The notes beneath the pieces were generated by a model. It saw only the letters and a list, made by a program, of their open reading frames with translations, did not search any database and was not told the origin of the DNA. DNA of 64,000 nucleotides from Heterohyrax brucei (taxonomy: Eukaryota; Chordata; Mammalia; Hyracoidea; Procaviidae), in assembly GCA_028571685.1 (NCBI GenBank), contig CM053154.1, positions 2,110,501 through 2,174,500 of the forward strand, given 5' to 3'. Positions 23,135-33,727 of the stretch are shown one piece after another. Position numbers and translations under genes: made by a program. How positions within the stretch are numbered: position 1 is the first letter of the stretch; the number at the start of each line of letters is the position of its first letter.

Positions 23135-23990
23135 TCAACTGTCTAATCTGTAACCAGCCCTCTCCCTTGCACTTTCCCTCCCCTCCCTTGTAGCCATCAA
23201 AGAGTCTTTTCTTCTGTACGTAAGTCTGTTTTGAAGTCCTTGTAGGAGGGGTCTCATAGAACATTTGTCCTTTTGCTGCCAACTGATTTCACTCAGCATA
23301 ATGTCTTCCAATTGAAACCAGGTTATGAGATGCTTCCTAGACTCATCAGTGTTTTTTATCATTGCATAATATTCCTTTGAGTGTATGTACCATAGTTTGT
23401 CTATCCATTCATCTGTTGATGGGCTTCTGGGTTGATTCCATCTTTTTGCTATTGTGGACTGTGCTACGATAAACATTTGTGTGCATGTATCTATCCATGT
23501 GACAGCCTTTGATTCTGTAGGATATATTCCAAACAGTGGGATTACTGGGTCACATGGTCTATCTATTTCCAGCTTTTTAAGGAAATTCTAGATTGCTTTC
23601 CAAAGAGGTTGTACCATTGTGCAGTCCACCAGCAGTGTAGGACAGTTCCAATTTCTCCACAGCCTCTCCAGCATTTGTTGTTTTGTGTTTTTTGGGATTG
23701 TGGCTAATTTTGTCAGGGTGAGATGGTATCTCATTGCAGTTTTGATTTGGACTTCTCTAATAGCTAATGATTGTGAGCATTTCCTCATGTGCCTTTTGGC
23801 TGCTGTATGTCCTCTTTGGTGAAGTGTCTGTCCATCTCCTTTGCCCATCACTTAATTGGGTTATTTACCTTTTTCTTGTTGATATTTTACAATACTTTGT
23901 AGATTATGAAGCTCAGATATTGATCTGACATGCAGTTGCCAAATATTTTTTTTCCCTTCCTATAGGTGGTCTTTGAACTCTTGATAAAGT
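23135..23990 (-). pseudogene. L1 ORF2 C-terminal fragment with one early stop
   Basis: The minus-strand frame preserves the C-terminal, cysteine-containing end of L1 ORF2 protein: AAKRHMRKCSQSLAIREVQI, AMRYHLTLTKLA, WNCPTLLVDCTMVQPLW, and after a stop EWIDKLWYIHSKEYYAMI and LEDIMLSEIS. The two visible frames (23588-23851 and 23135-23476) share the same phase, so the only break between them is a single TAG at 23590-23588, where a sense codon is expected. The end at 23135 lies beyond the usual C-terminus because the natural stop has been lost or shifted. The endonuclease and reverse-transcriptase domains are absent through truncation. Confidence 0.9.
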
Positions 23991-24025
23991 CTTTGGATGA
24001 GCAAAAGCGTCTGATTCATAGTAGT

Positions 24026-24130
24026 TCCCTGGAGTCTGTTTTTTGCCAATGCCTTTGGTGCAGCTTTGGCTTCTTCCTTTTAGTGCCATCAGTTCCTGAT
24101 CAGAAGGTCAATGGGAAAACTACGTGAGGT
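24026..24130 (-). mobile_element. RTE LINE, continuation beyond the L1
   Basis: The sequence ggagtctgttttttgccaat, then cctttggtgcagctttggct and cttccttttagtgccatcag, continues the RTE coding strand exactly where 22250 stops, after the duplicated 16 bases. It ends near 24130 in unique sequence. Confidence 0.8.
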
Positions 24131-24212
24131 CATGTCTGAAAGGGACTTATTGCAGGGCCTTGTGCAGGTTAATGCCCTGGCCTCTGAGTGTGCTGGCAGA
24201 TGCTGCAGTGTT

Positions 24213-24712
24213 AAGAGTGGTGACGGTGTTGGCAGTGGTGGTGGGGATGGTGATGACAAAGGTGATGGTGACGGTGGTGACAGCAATGACAAAGGTGAGG
24301 GTGAAGATGGTGATGGTGACAACAAAGGTGGTGGTGATGGCAGTGACAGTGACAACAGCGGTGCTGGTGATGGCAGTGATCATGATGACAGGTGGTGGTG
24401 ATGGCGGTGACGGTGACGACAAAGGTGGTGGTGATAGCAGTGATCACGATGACAAAGGTGGTGGTGATGGCAGTGGTAGTGATGACAAACATGGGGTAAT
24501 GGCTGTCACAGTGACAGTGGTGGTGATGGTGGTGATGCAGCGATGACAGAGGGGGCGGCGGTGGTGGTGGTGACGGTGATGGTTGTGTAGATGGTAACCG
24601 TGGTGGTCATGGTGGTCGTGGTGGTGGTGGCAGAGGCAGAGGCAGAAGGTGGTGACAGTGGCCATGGTACGGATAGTGGGGGTGGTGATACGGTGACCAT
24701 GGCGGCAGTGGT
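24213..24712 (+). repeat. GGT/GAT trinucleotide-type array, left part
   Basis: About 500 bases of imperfect GGTGATGGT/GACGGTGGT units. The frames give Gly/Asp-rich, Val/Met-rich or His-rich peptides from composition alone. The array is continuous in character with 25192-25735 and is split by the LTR between them. Confidence 0.95.
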
Positions 24713-25191
24713 GGTTTTAGTCAGCTAGTCCTACTGTAATAGAAATACCACAAGTGGATGGCTTTAGAAAGAGAAACTTTATTTGTCATAGTCCAGTAAA
24801 TTAACAGTCCAGGTTCATGGTGTCAGCTCCCAGGAAGGCTTTCTCTGCTGTCTCTGGAGGAAGGTCTTTGTTGTCAGTCCTCCCCTGGACTGGAAGCTTC
24901 TGAGGCACAGGGACTTCGTTCCTTTCCAAAGGATATGCTCAGCTCCCAGCACTGCTTCCTGTTGGTATAAGGTCCCTAAATCTCTCTGCTAGCTTTTTTC
25001 TTTTATATCCCAGAAGCTTGCTTCAAGGCACGACACAATCTTACACACTGAGTCCTGCCCCACGAACCCAGCTGCTGCCCGTCCACCCTCACTAACACCG
25101 CAGAGACAGGGTTTACAGCGTACACAACACCAGGAATCATGGCCTGCCAAATTTCTACGCACATTGTTTGGGAAACGTAATTCAGTCCATG
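24713..25191 (-). mobile_element. MaLR-like LTR inserted in the GGT/GAT array
   Basis: On the minus strand this is a solo LTR of the family seen at 5837 and 57923. On the plus strand it shows ttttagtcagctagtcctac, atagaaataccacaagtgg, ggctttctctgctgtctctg and the distal ggaatcatggcctgcc. Both termini have lost one or two of the canonical bases and lie in repeat sequence, so the target duplication cannot be judged. Confidence 0.85.
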
Positions 25192-25735
25192 GTGGTGATT
25201 GTGAAGATAGTCATGTGGTGGTGATGGTGGTGTTGGAGGTGAAAGGTCATAGCAGCGGTGGTGGTGATGATGGTGTTGGCGATAATGTGGTGGTGACAGT
25301 GGTGGTGGGGTGGTGTTGGTGGTGATGGTGGTGTTGGTGTTGGTATTAAAGGTGATGGAGGTGGTGTTGGTGGTGTTGGTGGTGTTGTGGTGGTGGTGGT
25401 GGTGGGGGTGGTGTTGGTGGTGATGGTGCTGGTGGTGCGGTGGTGTTGGTGGTGATGGTGGTGGTGGTGATGGTGGTGTTGATGGTGATGGTGCTGGTGT
25501 AGCGGTTTTGATGGCAATGGTGGTGGTGGTGGTTGTGTTGAAGGTAATGGAGGTGGTGATGGTGGTGGTAGTGTTGGTGCTGATGGTGATGGTGATGGTG
25601 GTGTTGGTGGTGTTGTGGTGTTGATAGCAGCGGTGGTGGTGGTGTTGAGGGTGATGGTGGTGTTTGTGGTGTTGTTATGGTGTTGATGGTGATGGTGTGG
25701 TGTCAGTGGCAATGGTGACAGTGGTGGGAGCAATG
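25192..25735 (+). repeat. GGT/GAT trinucleotide-type array, right part
   Basis: About 540 bases of ggtggtgatggtggtgttgg-type units, somewhat richer in GTT than the left part. The apparent 189-codon minus-strand frame (Pro/Thr/His-rich) is a product of the repeat. Confidence 0.95.
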
Positions 25736-25739
25736 TTTT

Positions 25740-26598
25740 GATTAACAGCAAGGCTCCTAGCTCAGTGTGGACCCAGACTGGCAGAAAGGGAATTCAGATT
25801 ACAGTGGGAAGCCCTCCAACATGCCCTGAGAAACCTGGGCTGTGCCCAGGCTTATCCCAGGCCTCTCAAGCGCAGTCCTGGTTTGGGGAAGCTGGTTTAA
25901 TCACGGCTCTATGGCTGGTGCCTGGGGGCCTCGCGGGTTTGTCTTGGTTTTCACACTTGCAAGTGCAAGGTCACAGTGCCTTGTGCTAGGACGACTGACC
26001 ATTCTGTTACTGACCACAGTGGTCCACTGGCCCGATGGCGGCCCCAGGAGTGCCCCTCATGGCCTCTGCTTCCGTCACCAGAACATAGACACGTTCCTGC
26101 AGGTGACGTCCTGAGACAAAGGCCTAGCAGGTACCCAAGAGGACCTGGCTCGAAGGCAAGAACAAACCATGTCTTTAGATGTTTTGTTTTGATTAAAACA
26201 TTAAAGTGCATGGCAGCTCCTTGTGGAGGTTGTAAATCTTTATGGGGGAAAATGAGAAAAAGCAACGACAGGAAGTAATGACTCCGGGTTTCAAGGTTTG
26301 CAACGCCTGACGATTTTACATGTGCGACTGTGTAACGTAGCTCCCAAAGTAATTTTTGGAAAATGAGTTATTGACTACAGATATAATTTATTACTAATAA
26401 GCCAAATATGTTTGTAACCTGGGCTTGATGCGGTAGTTAGCAAAGCAGGATGAAGGAATAACGATCTGAATGGGGAGGAGAAGGGAAGGCAGCAGGGAGG
26501 TGAGGAGGAAGAGGGCCCGCTGCGCTGGGACAGTGCCTCATGACGTAGAGCTTCATCCTGAAACAGCCCAGCCAGCTAAAGGACATTCTATTCTAGTG
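25740..26598. other. Unique DNA
   Basis: Single-copy sequence. 26330-26450 is AT-rich. No gene recognised. Confidence 0.5.
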
Positions 26599-26802
26599 TT
26601 GACAGTCCAGTCCAGTTGATGCTGAGTTGACCCAACTGAAGATGACCTCATGCGTGTCAGAGTAAAACTGTGTTCCATAGGGATTTTGATAGTTGACTTT
26701 TCAGAAGTAGATAACCAGGCCTTTCTCTGAGGCACTTCTGAGTGGATATTCCATCTTCAGGTTCACAGATGAGCACATTAACTATTGTGCCACCCAGTAC
26801 TC
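26599..26802 (-). repeat. AfroSINE, longer form
   Basis: Minus-strand copy: ctcatgcgtgtcagagtaaa, cagaagtagataaccaggcc, ctgaggcacttctgagtgga, ending actattgtgccacccagt. Confidence 0.85.
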
Positions 26803-26811
26803 CATTGTTTA

Positions 26812-26975
26812 TAGTCAAAAACAAGCAAATCAAACCCATGTCCATCACATTGTTTCTGACCCGTGATGGCCCTGTAGGCAGATTGGAACTGCCCCACGGG
26901 GTCTTTAAGGAGCAGTTGGTGGATTTGAATGGCCGGCCTTCTGGAGGACAGCTGAGCTCTTAAGCATAGCTCTGC
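26812..26975 (-). repeat. AfroSINE
   Basis: Minus-strand copy: gattggaactgccccacggg, ggagcagttggtggatttga, with a modified head (cttaagcatagctctgcc). It lies directly beside the copy at 26599. Confidence 0.8.
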
Positions 26976-27017
26976 CAGGCTCCTTGTTTGTGACAGTGAG
27001 GTTTAAGTGTGCAGGGC

Positions 27018-27180
27018 AAAGCTCTTGGTCTTGTCAGTTGCCGTTGATTCTACCTCACGGCAACTCAGTGTGTCGCAGATCAGTGGGCCTGTCTTTTGAG
27101 GTGCCTCTGGCTAGGTTCACACAACCAGCCTTTCAGCTGGGACTCAAGAGTTTAGCTGTTTGCACTGCCCTGTGACTCCT
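27018..27180 (-). repeat. AfroSINE, longer form, degraded
   Basis: Minus-strand copy: tcagttgccgttgattctac, ttttgaggtgcctctggcta, gtttgcactgccctg. It is the third member of a same-strand cluster. Confidence 0.7.
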
Positions 27181-28295
27181 GGACAAAGCTGGGTGACCGA
27201 CAAGCAGCAGGCTTGCAGTCCTGCCCACTGCCATGTGTCCCCCTCAGAGGCTTCTCCTTCTCCTTCTGTGTTCCTTTAAAGCCCCCTGGGTCACAGCCAC
27301 TTGGCCATCTCCTCATCGAGGGGCGGTGAGGGAGGGACTGGTCAGAGCGGGCTCTGTTCGCAGCAGGGACAGAGGCGAGGATGGTGGGCCGATCTGTCGC
27401 TCCTGCTGAGGGTGGTGGGGCAGGGCAGGTGGCGAGCAGTAGGTGGGGGTGGCTGGCTTGGTCCTTGAGCTGCGGGCCAAGCTGTGGAACTTCGAGGAGA
27501 ACCTTATCCTCCAGGTGCTCAGATCCAAGTGGGCACAGTGATGACTCTGCGTCACCCTTAAAATTATGACAGTTAACAATGAAAGACATGATATACAGGT
27601 GTCTGACTGTCTGCAGTGGTACCCTGAATCTCAGCCTCCCGTGTAGGACCTGATGGGAAGGCTGTCCAGGGAGAGCCACCCAACTGGGTGCGTTGGGCAG
27701 GAGTGACGCTGTTGGATGTCAGGAAGCCACCTGCCCCTGGGCCTCTGGCAGTGCAGGGAAGGCAGCAGAAATGGTCTCACTGTGATGTTTCTAAGGGTTC
27801 CTGGACCTTACCGGATCTTCTGCTCTGAAACAGAAGTTGAGCCTCTGGAAGAGCATCCTAGCACTAGATACAGGATGGAAGGCAGGTTCACAGAGAAACC
27901 TCCGTGGGGGTGACTCACAGTCATGGAGCCTTACGGAGGATACCACTTCCGAGGCCTGGTTTTTTCTCATTTTGAAGATGTTGCCGCTCTTCTGACACCA
28001 GGAGAAATGGAAAAGCTGCTTGTGTTTCGTAGCTTGGAGTTTAAGGAGACAACGGTGGCCAGGATGGCCTAATTTATGCTTTGTAAAGAGACCAGGGATC
28101 ATTTTTAATTATGTGGCATTACACGAAGGAGACTGGGGAGAATGGGAGAAATTGCTGGATTGATATTTTCTTCCCTGTTTAAGAGTGCTGACTTCAGGCA
28201 GAACAGGTGACGGAACCAGGTGGGCTGGAACCAGGCCTTCAGACTGCTTCGTTCTGGATAGAGCCCCTGCTGAGAAGCTGCCTTCCCACCACCAG
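27181..28295. other. Unique DNA
   Basis: Single-copy sequence, GC-rich at 27280-27540. No gene recognised; the 175-codon minus-strand frame at 27152-27679 resembles nothing known. Confidence 0.5.
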
Positions 28296-28299
28296 ATGT

Positions 28300-28470
28300 G
28301 CTGAGTCAGAGTCCATAGGTTAACAGCATCTCCGGGGGATTCTCCTGTATAACAGGTCTGGAGAACTGCTGCTGTGCTGATCCTTCTCAGAACTGGTCCC
28401 TAACTAGCGGAGGCCTTGTTGGAAATGCACATTCTCAGCAGGGCTTGGAATCTGCAGGAACCCTTGGACG
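28300..28470 (-). mobile_element. MER5-like hAT DNA transposon relic
   Basis: The stretch gcggaggccttgttggaaat gcacattctcagc matches the complement of the MER5A segment carrying 'gagaatttgcatttctaac'. The preceding 28330-28390 (ggtctggagaactgctg) is compatible. Highly degraded. Confidence 0.45.
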
Positions 28471-28474
28471 CCCT

Positions 28475-29280
28475 GCATGGAACTAGACTGAGGGGAGCAA
28501 GGGTCTGAGCAGGACGTGGGGCATGGGGCAACCAGGGAGGAGCCCAGGGTGGGTGGGACCTGGCTCCCGAGACAGAAACCCAGGCCCATCCCGTGGGCCC
28601 CTTGCTAGTGTGGACCTGACTTTGGATTGGAGAGAGAAAAGGCGCTGGGCTCAGGGTCTGGAGATGGGAGAACCTCCCCCAGGAGTGCCACCCCACCCAG
28701 CGGTCCAGCAGGAAGTGTGGAGTTCTCAGGTTTTTTCATGGTTCCAAGGCTGTTTGTGAATGTTCTCAGTGCAGACTCATGGTTCCAATTTACAGCGACA
28801 CGGGAGCTCGAACTTTGTAGTGGGCTCTGAATTGGAAGATAGTGCCCACACAGCCTAAGAGTTCTGGAGAATCTTGGGGGTTTCTGTGAGAGAGTTCATA
28901 TCACATGGGGCACAGCACTGGCTGCTGGGCACCCCCGTCCGCCTGGCTCTCACTGTCTCACAGCCCCTCCGTTTCCTCACCCCATTCCTGATTGCAGATC
29001 ACAAGCCCAGCCAACCCCCTTACCCAGGACACCAGGCTGTGACAGGCTGATGGAAAGTCACCCTCTGTGGTGGTCTTCTGCTATGAAAACAAATCCCCCC
29101 TCATTTCACAGGGTCAGCAGCTTTTTTAGCCCCCCCAGGAAGAATGCTAGTCAGACATCCATTGGTTCGCCTTGAGGACATGCGTATTTGGTGGCCCTAC
29201 ATTTATGACCGGAGCCTGTGCCCCCAGAAAGAAGGCTGGTGTGGGAGGGAAGTGCTTATCTGCTGGGTAGCTCTGCTGAG
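28475..29280. other. Unique DNA
   Basis: Single-copy sequence without a recognised gene or repeat. Confidence 0.5.
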
Positions 29281-29284
29281 AAAA

Positions 29285-29395
29285 TGTGGACCGGTCAGTG
29301 AGTATCGTCATCCAGCATCACGTCTTCTGTGGAGCACAGTTCTACTCTGTCACATGTGGGTCCCTAGCAGACAGAGCTGACTCCTCAGCAACTGC
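29285..29395 (+). repeat. AfroSINE 3' part
   Basis: The order tctgtggagcacagttctac, tctgtcacatgtgggtccc, agctgactcctcagcaact is the tail half of a longer-form AfroSINE on the plus strand. Confidence 0.7.
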
Positions 29396-29907
29396 TTTCT
29401 ATTTTTTTTTAAATAGCATTGGGGTGGTTGAGCGCTGCCATCCTGCATTTCCTGTGGACGTTAGGAGAACATGGACTTGCCAGGGTTGGGGCAGAACCAG
29501 GACTCCGCAGGTCCAATCGGCGCTCCTTCCGTGAGCGCTGGCTGCCTGTTTATCTCATTGTCCCGGGGCACCTTCACATGACATAGGCCACAGAGAAGAA
29601 AAGGCCTGTCAGAAGGTCAGAGGAGAGACCCAGGCCTGCCCGCAGAGAGCGCCCTGCAGCCCCAGCTCATTTGTTCACTGTTGCAGGTGGGGACACGATT
29701 CCTACAGCTGTGGGACAGAATGAGACCCAGAGGTGATGGAGAGGTTTCCAAAGAGGGAGCTGTGTGGTTCCTAGCCCTGGAGAAGGTGGGCTCCAGCGAG
29801 AGGGAACAGCTGGCCAGAGGTTTGCAGTCAGCCTGAGACGCCTGGGGCAGCTCAGCCTTGGTGGGTGGGAGCAGAGGGCGAGGCAGCTGGGGAGGTGGGC
29901 GGCAGAC
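29396..29907. other. Unique DNA
   Basis: Single-copy sequence. No gene recognised. Confidence 0.5.
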
Positions 29908-30228
29908 CCCGGCTCCGTGGGGTTGATGCCGACTCACGGTGACCCCATGTGACAAATCAGAACCGTGGTCTGTGGTGCTGACCCCCCAGAGGCGGATGAC
30001 CAGCTCCCTTCCGCAGTGCCGCTGGGTAGACTCCGTCACCAGCCTTACGATCGGTGCCGGATGCCGCCAGCGTGATCCTGACCCATGGGGTGCCCCGTGA
30101 CCGGAGTGGGCGTCCTTGGTGCTTCGTAGGCTGGTCGTCACGGCAGCAGGTCAGCACCGGGTTGGGTTCTAAACACCACCCGCTGAGTTAGCAGCCGAGT
30201 GCTTAACCACTCTGCCTCCAGGCTCTAG
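29908..30228 (-). repeat. AfroSINE, longer form, GC-rich and possibly composite
   Basis: 29915-30030 (ggttgatgccgactcacggt) and 30070-30225 (atcctgacccatggggtgcc, ttagcagccgagtgcttaac) both look like minus-strand AfroSINE sequence, so two partial copies may be fused. Confidence 0.7.
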
Positions 30229-31635
30229 CCTGCTGGTGAAGACCTCGGCAGCAGCTGGAAGTGGTCACTGAGGGACTGGGCTAAGCCGTGAGCCCCCCAG
30301 CAGGGTGACAGGTTGTATACACCACCCACCTGCTGGTTTGGGGCTGGGAAGTAAGGCAGGTGGCCTCACGTAAAGAGAGGCCCGGCTTCGTCCTGGCTCC
30401 TGGGAGGGCCCCCTAAGGGACCTCCCTTGGGACTCAAGGGCGGCAAAACTACAGGGAAGAAGGATCTGTATCCCTGAACCCTTTATCACTGACACTCACT
30501 GGCTGTTCAGCACGTGACAGCTAATCTCTGTACCCGAGCAGTGTAACACAATACGGATGCCGTTGTTGAGACGTGGATAGACGCACGGTCTATGTACTCT
30601 TCCTTAAATAGAGAAATCTGTGTGTGCTTGGCATGTGTGCTTGGGGCCGATGGAGGTGCTCCCCCAGGAATGGTCTGTGATGTGACAGAAAAGCAGCTTT
30701 GGGGTCCTTCTTGCCATCAGCTGTGTCATCATTCCACCCCACCGAGATGGGCTGGTCTGCGTGGGGAGCCTCGGCTATAAAGAGGCGAACCCCCCCACAG
30801 CGGGTTCTAGGAAACTGAGGGGCTGCAGCCTGGGGGGCTGTTGATGTGTTGGAGCACCGCTCAGGAACACTGCCACTATTCCTGGAGACAGTGTCCCGGA
30901 GCCTTTAGAAACATCCTGGAGAGTCAATGTTTGTGAGGGTTCTTGAATTTGCGGTGGAACCGCTGAGTGCCCTGGAACCCTCTGCCTGGTTCTCTGAGAA
31001 ACTGAATAAGCCTGTTTACCCCCTTTCTCTATCCGGACCACAGGAGACTACCATAAATCAGAAAGCAATTTTAAACAGAGGTGTGAGTCCCTGTAGGCTA
31101 GAGGCTTAATTTTTTAAATGTTAATTTTTTTCTAATTAAACTGTGAAGTGTGAATGCATTCCTTTTAACAAATGGAAACAATTTGGAAGTACACAGACCT
31201 GCACTTCCTCTCACCCTGACTCTTCTCCCAGAGGAAACTTCTGTTCCCGGTCTGGAGTGACAGCCACATCACCACGGCGCCCGTCTACACACACATGCAT
31301 TCCTGGTAGTGTGTGAAGAGCTTTTGAACTTGGCTGGGACTGTAAGGTACAAATATTTCTGATGTATCTTAGTTGTCTTTTCCTTAGCGATTTAACTAGA
31401 AGACTGCAACACACTAACATACAATTTCTACCATCCTACCCTCTTCAGTGTGTTTTGCAATTCTTACCACCGGCAAAAGGGCCCCTGTGTCTGTAGGAAA
31501 ACATGCACAGACCAAAAGAAAAATGGATAGACAGCATGGATTTATAGTTCGCCGAAGCAGAAATGGAGGTGTCTCTGTTTTAGCAGGAAGAAAGGTGTTC
31601 AAACCCAATTACAACAATACTCTGCCTGCCTCCAT
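30229..31635. other. Unique DNA
   Basis: Single-copy sequence, turning AT-rich at 31100-31160. No coding region recognised. Confidence 0.5.
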
Positions 31636-31639
31636 GGGA

Positions 31640-31768
31640 ACCTAAGCTCCTGACAGCAGGGGCTTTGTCTGTTGGGTTCCTCTGTGTGTTTCCCAAAGTC
31701 ACCTGCAGTGCCTGGAACATAGGAGGTTCTCAATAAATATTCGTTGAGTGAAGGAATGAAGTGCAAAG
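31640..31768 (+). repeat. L2 LINE 3' end
   Basis: Segments aagctcctgacagcaggggc, tttgtctgttgggttcctct, and cataggaggttctcaataaa tattcgttgagtg follow the 3' end of an L2 LINE. Confidence 0.75.
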
Positions 31769-33310
31769 TAGATATCTTAATGGACATCGGTGTCACCTGC
31801 CAGACTGGCAGGACTCCAAACCTCAGTGCCCCGTTGTGTGGGCAAGGATGGGGGAAGCCAGGATCTCCACCCTGTGGCTGAAGACGGGTGGCAGATGGGC
31901 ACATCACAAAGGCAGGGGGCCTCTAACCCAGCACCTCCCCTCCTGGGGATCTAACTTCACGGCAGCTCACTCAGGTGTTGGGTCAACTGTGTGCTCACTG
32001 GGACAGGACGTCTCATTGCAAGAGGCAGGACAGTGCGCGCGTCCACCCATGCGGCGTGGCCTCCACAGATCAGGTGTGGCCGTGCAACGGGATGGCGAGC
32101 ACGGGGGCAGACGCTGACTGATTTCTGGGCAAGGTTTCAAAGAAGTATCGCTGGGTTTTTTTAAAGAGGGCAAAACAAGTACAGACTATGGTGCATTTGT
32201 GTACACAGAGAAGAGGAGAAAGAATATATAAAGGATATACATTGATTCTCATTCGTTTGTCAGCACATTATCTAGGGAAACTAACGTAAGACATTGTTAA
32301 AGATGGTGTGAGGCTGGACTTTAGTGTAGGGGAAATAGGTCACGTTAGGTCCATTTGTGCCTTTTGAAATCTGAATTGTGAATGTATTGCATACTGGTAA
32401 TTTACACTGATCTTAAAAGATAAGTACACAATCATGTGTCCCCCTCTTCTCCCCATAATTTCTACATGCAAAGAACCCAGAGTCAAAGATATTGGAGCAT
32501 TTGTGTGAAACGGCTTTTGAATTTTCTGTAATAATGACCTGGAATTAGTGGGAATTTTTGTGCCCATTACTGCCTGAAGGAGTCATTGAAATACAGAAAT
32601 CCTGCTTTGTATCCACAAGGCTAATTAGGTGTTGGGGGCTGCCTACAAGTCTCATTGTTTTTGTCAATACGTGTTTATTTGCCTTTTGTTTCAGGGATTC
32701 ACTCCTGCAGGCTGGGCCCCTGTCTGTCCAGTGTGGACTTACTGACCACACAGGCCCGGGACACCCTTTCTTTCCCTGTGAACCCCCGGAGACCCAGTCT
32801 CTGGTGTTCTGCATGGGAACAGCAGAGTGTGCTCATTTGACTGTGTTCCATTGTATCGGCATGGCTCTAATTCCCCCCTTTCAACTCGTAAACCTTGCCA
32901 TCAGTGAAACTAATTGCATCAGAAACAGCCAGGGAGCTTCACAAGCATTCAAAGCACATAAATAACACCGCCAATTAACCACTGCAGACCACGCAGCTCT
33001 CCGTCTTCTGGTCCAAAGCCGTGTGACGTCCTTCTAGTGGCACCAGGGGCAGGAAGAGCTTTGCTGCTGACAGAGTCCCCCTTCTGCGGGGGCCGGTGGG
33101 AGCCCCTCCCAGGAAGGCTGCCTTTAGGGAAGAGAAGTGCAACCCAGGCTGAAAGTTGGGTCTGACCTCGTGCAAATGACCCTTTCCAGGGCAGAAGGCT
33201 CAACAGGAAAGGGACAGTCCTGAAGCTGCGCTTCCTTGCTGGCTAGCGCACTCACTGCCCCAGGAGGTGTTTCTGTCCTTCTGTCTCCCTTTCACCTGTC
33301 TCCCTTTCAC
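31769..33310. other. Unique DNA, with an AT-rich possible regulatory block at 32840-33000
   Basis: Single-copy sequence. 32180-32560 is AT-rich without recognised repeats. 32880-32990 contains aaactaattgcatcagaaac and gccaattaaccactgcag, TAAT/ATTA-type homeodomain sites in otherwise unique DNA. 33285-33318 is a two-unit 17-bp repeat of tctccctttcacctg. No exon recognised. Confidence 0.5.
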
Positions 33311-33317
33311 CTGTCTC

Positions 33318-33475
33318 CAACAAAGCAGGTGAGACGGTTAAGTTCCATGGCTGCTGATCGAAAGGTCGCCAGTTCAGATCCACCAGGCACTCCTTGGAAA
33401 CTCTCTGGGTAGTTCTCCTCTGTCCTGTAGGGTCACTGTGAGTCAGAAACACCACGATGGCAGTGGGGTTCAGTG
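33318..33475 (+). repeat. AfroSINE
   Basis: Plus-strand copy with B-box region gaaaggtcgccagttcagat, then aggcactccttggaaactc and tail gtagggtcactgtgagtcag. Confidence 0.9.
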
Positions 33476-33535
33476 AAGGACAATGAAGGGGGCCAGCAGG
33501 AGGCTCGAGAATTGAAGGCCTCAAGAGGACCAGGA

Positions 33536-33727
33536 GCTTCCTGGGTGGTGCAGACGGAGAACGTGCTGGCTGCCGGCCACAAGACTGGAAGTCCAAGTCC
33601 ACCCCTAGGCCGCTCAGCAGAAAGGCCTGCAGATGTGATGCCGAAACATCAAGGCCACTGGGAACCTGCGGGCACAGCTGTGCTCTGATGCACTTGCGGT
33701 GACATGAGTCAGTTTTGGCAGCAACTG
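33536..33727 (+). repeat. AfroSINE, longer form
   Basis: Plus-strand copy: cttcctgggtggtgcagacg, ggaagtccaagtccacccct, cacagctgtgctctgatgca, tgacatgagtcag. It lies 60 bases after another copy on the same strand. Confidence 0.8.

Larger units (their letters stand above)
22251..24025 (-). mobile_element. 5'-truncated L1 inserted in the RTE element
   Basis: An L1 on the minus strand, about 1775 bp, with its 3' end at the left. It holds a (TG)n run at 22251-22283 where the poly(A) tail would be, then 3' UTR, then the C-terminal part of ORF2 (23135 to about 23990). A perfect 16-bp target duplication flanks it, and on the insertion strand that duplication starts AAAC, compatible with L1 endonuclease cutting. 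The 5' end is truncated at 24025, as for most L1 copies. The host RTE sequence resumes immediately on the far side. Confidence 0.93.

Noticed and set aside
25182-25751. 189-codon minus-strand Thr/His/Pro-rich frame
   Set aside because: It comes from the GGT/GAT array.
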